Shown: positions 62,470 to 64,000 of the stretch, one piece after another
How the letters are laid out: each line of letters begins with the position of its first letter
How positions within the stretch are numbered: position 1 is the stretch's first letter
Assembly (NCBI RefSeq): GCF_027172205.1
Contig: NC_070614.1
Coordinates: 35,470,001 to 35,534,000, forward strand
Reading direction: 5' to 3'
DNA from: Podarcis raffonei
Taxonomy: Eukaryota; Chordata; Lepidosauria; Squamata; Lacertidae
Length of the DNA stretch: 64,000 bases
Notes under the pieces: generated by a model
The model's input: the letters and a program-made list of their open reading frames with translations, nothing else
The model's database searches: none
Told to the model about the DNA's origin: nothing
Made by a program: the position numbers and the translations under genes

Positions 62470-62696
62470 AAATAAGTTTCAGGTAGGTGCATGGAACGTG
62501 ACATTGGAATGCAGTCATCCCTCCCTGTGTCTGGAACAGACAGAAATTACCACACTCCTATCATGTTTAAGAAGAACAAGGCTGCTTCCCTTGCACTCAG
62601 ACATTAGACACAATGAAGTCGGTCAGAACACAGAGCCCAGGTGAAGCAGTAAAACCCCCTCACGGGAACAGCCTCTTTGAAGAGATGGAAGGATTT

Positions 62697-63335
62697 CTAG
62701 CTCCATACTTCAATGACGTCGCCAGACTCCATCCCTAACTCTTCAGGGGTGCAGGTTCCTGCCAAACGCTGTCCATCAAAATAGAACGCAAGTTTGCATC
62801 TGCCGAAACCTTGGGCTTTACGGTAGTGACTCATAAGTTTTTGCAATGGCTCCCCCTGCAGGAACAAGAGAGAAGGACAGCTGCAATACTGCCCCACCAA
62901 CACCACGTAGCCCTCTGCCCCCAAACCACAGTCTCCTTACCCTCTGGAGGGTAAACTCCATCTGGGAGCTTTTGTCTTTCCCTTGCACCCGGAGCTGAAG
63001 GTTTCCAGCATCACTGCTCCCTTGGCTAGTCGTCTCCACCACACAATCTGGAGGAAGTCCACATTACACTGATACACAACCAGCGAGATCAAGACAGCAA
63101 TCCCCCCACAATGTAATCCTCAATTCCATTGTAGGGTATATTAGGTTGAGAGGCACAGACTGACCCAGCATTATCCCATGAGCTGTATGGGGATTTGAAG
63201 CTGGGTTCTCCCCAATCACTTCCGACCACTAGATCACAGATTAGCTCTCATAATGGAAGAGCAGGGTCTGGGAACAAAGCAGGAGAACAGGAGCAAGGGG
63301 TCCATTGGGAGCGAAAGAAGAAGAAGAAGAAGAAG

Positions 63336-63367
<32 letters not shown>

Positions 63368-63867
63368 GTGTAGTTTGGATTTGATATCTCGCCTTTCACT
63401 CCCCTTAAGGAGTCTCAAAGCGGCTAACGTTCTCCTTTCCCTTCCTCCCCCACAACAAACACTCTGTGAGGTGAGTGGGGCTGAGAGACTTCAAAGAAGT
63501 GTGACTGGCCCAAAGTCACCCAGCAGCTGCATGTGGAGGAGCGGGGACGCGAACCCGGTTCCCCAGATTACGAGACTACTGCTCTTAACCACTACACCAC
63601 ACTGGCTCTCAAGAAGGGCATCAGCATCCCCAACTCAGAGGACAAGGATGGCGACAGTCATACAGAGAGACTTAAGGGACTGAAGACCCCCCTGGAAACA
63701 AAAAAACCCACCCACTACTCACCAATTATATCAGCCACACCCAGGCCCAGTACACGGGGGGTGGCATCAGCGGCAAGTTCGCGATCTCGGAGCAGGAGAA
63801 GTATTCTGTCTTGGTGAACCTTCAGCGTCTGAGCCATGTGCTCAATCACTCGTTGAAGGGGGTCAGT
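62697..63867 (-). CDS. NFATC2IP: NFATC2IP (NIP45), C-terminal part, continues past the right edge
   Basis: Three exons are visible: 63,867-63,723, 63,047-62,941 and 62,855-62,697, joined in phase and ending in TAG. They encode the two SUMO-like domains at the end of NIP45: TDPLQRVIEHMAQTLKVHQD, then 'RVLGLGVADIID' (first domain end), then LQLRVQGKDKSSQMEFTLQR, 'PLQKLMSHYRKAQGF', 'LAFYFDGQRLAGTCTPEELG' and MESGDVIEVWS. Human NFATC2IP ends MESGDLIEVWG. The protein modulates NFAT-driven cytokine transcription and binds the SUMO conjugation machinery. The N-terminal exons lie outside the window. Its place upstream of SPNS1 in the same orientation matches human 16p11.2. Confidence 0.93.
63315..63612 (-). 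mobile_element. tRNA-derived SINE with (TTC)n tail, reverse
   Basis: The complement runs from 'gagagccagtgtggtgtagtggttaag', through a B-box-like GGGTTCGCGTCCCCGCTC, 'ctgggtgactttgggccagtcacac' and 'ctcagccccactcacctcaca', to a long (TTC)n tail at 63,365-63,315. The clean, long tail suggests a fairly recent insertion. It is in an NFATC2IP intron, close to the exon ending at 63,723. Confidence 0.75.
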
Positions 63868-64000
63868 CTATGGGGTGCAAAGTTAAAGGAGTGAGTTAGA
63901 ATAAACACCATATACCAGGAAAACCCTACCTGCTCAATTGCCCAGGGAGGTTGTTTTTTCCTTCTCTTCCCCAATTTCATTTCCTTTGTGATCTTTAGAG

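Overview
This is vertebrate nuclear DNA, almost certainly from a squamate reptile and most likely a lizard. Genes are split by GT-AG introns. The gaps carry many tRNA-derived SINEs of the Sauria-SINE type, whose 3' ends are short ACCTTT-like repeats, together with many small TA-flanked or 8-bp-duplication-flanked DNA transposons. No bacterial, plasmid or phage features and no CRISPR array were seen. All gene models were built by hand by joining exons at splice sites and checking that the codon phase carries through. None has transcript support.

Layout, left to right. 1-4.8 kb holds repeats and no convincing gene, including one hAT element nested inside another. 4.9-17.0 kb carries a + strand gene of ten coding exons for a 353-residue WD40 protein that I cannot assign to a named vertebrate family; its promoter has RFX X-box-like motifs. 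17.2-22.8 kb carries, on the - strand and converging on the WD40 gene, a seven-exon ADP-ribosylarginine hydrolase-like gene with intact catalytic motifs. 25.8-29.5 kb (- strand) encodes a small protein with a signal peptide, one V-type immunoglobulin domain and a charged tail. 31.3-41.0 kb (- strand) is LAT, the T-cell adaptor, in nine coding exons. 50.4-57.9 kb (- strand) is SPNS1, the lysosomal lysophospholipid transporter, in twelve coding exons, with a CpG-rich promoter at 58.4-59.0 kb. 62.7 kb to the right edge (- strand) is the 3' part of NFATC2IP, with two SUMO-like domains.

Reading leftward along the - strand, NFATC2IP-SPNS1-LAT repeats the order and orientation of human 16p11.2. Beyond LAT the window departs from the human arrangement: an Ig-domain gene, an ARH-family gene and a WD40 gene follow. 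These three are the most interesting content. Promoter motifs fit the expected biology: CLEAR-type E-boxes lie upstream of lysosomal SPNS1, and X-box-like palindromes lie upstream of the WD40 gene and in the SPNS1 CpG island.
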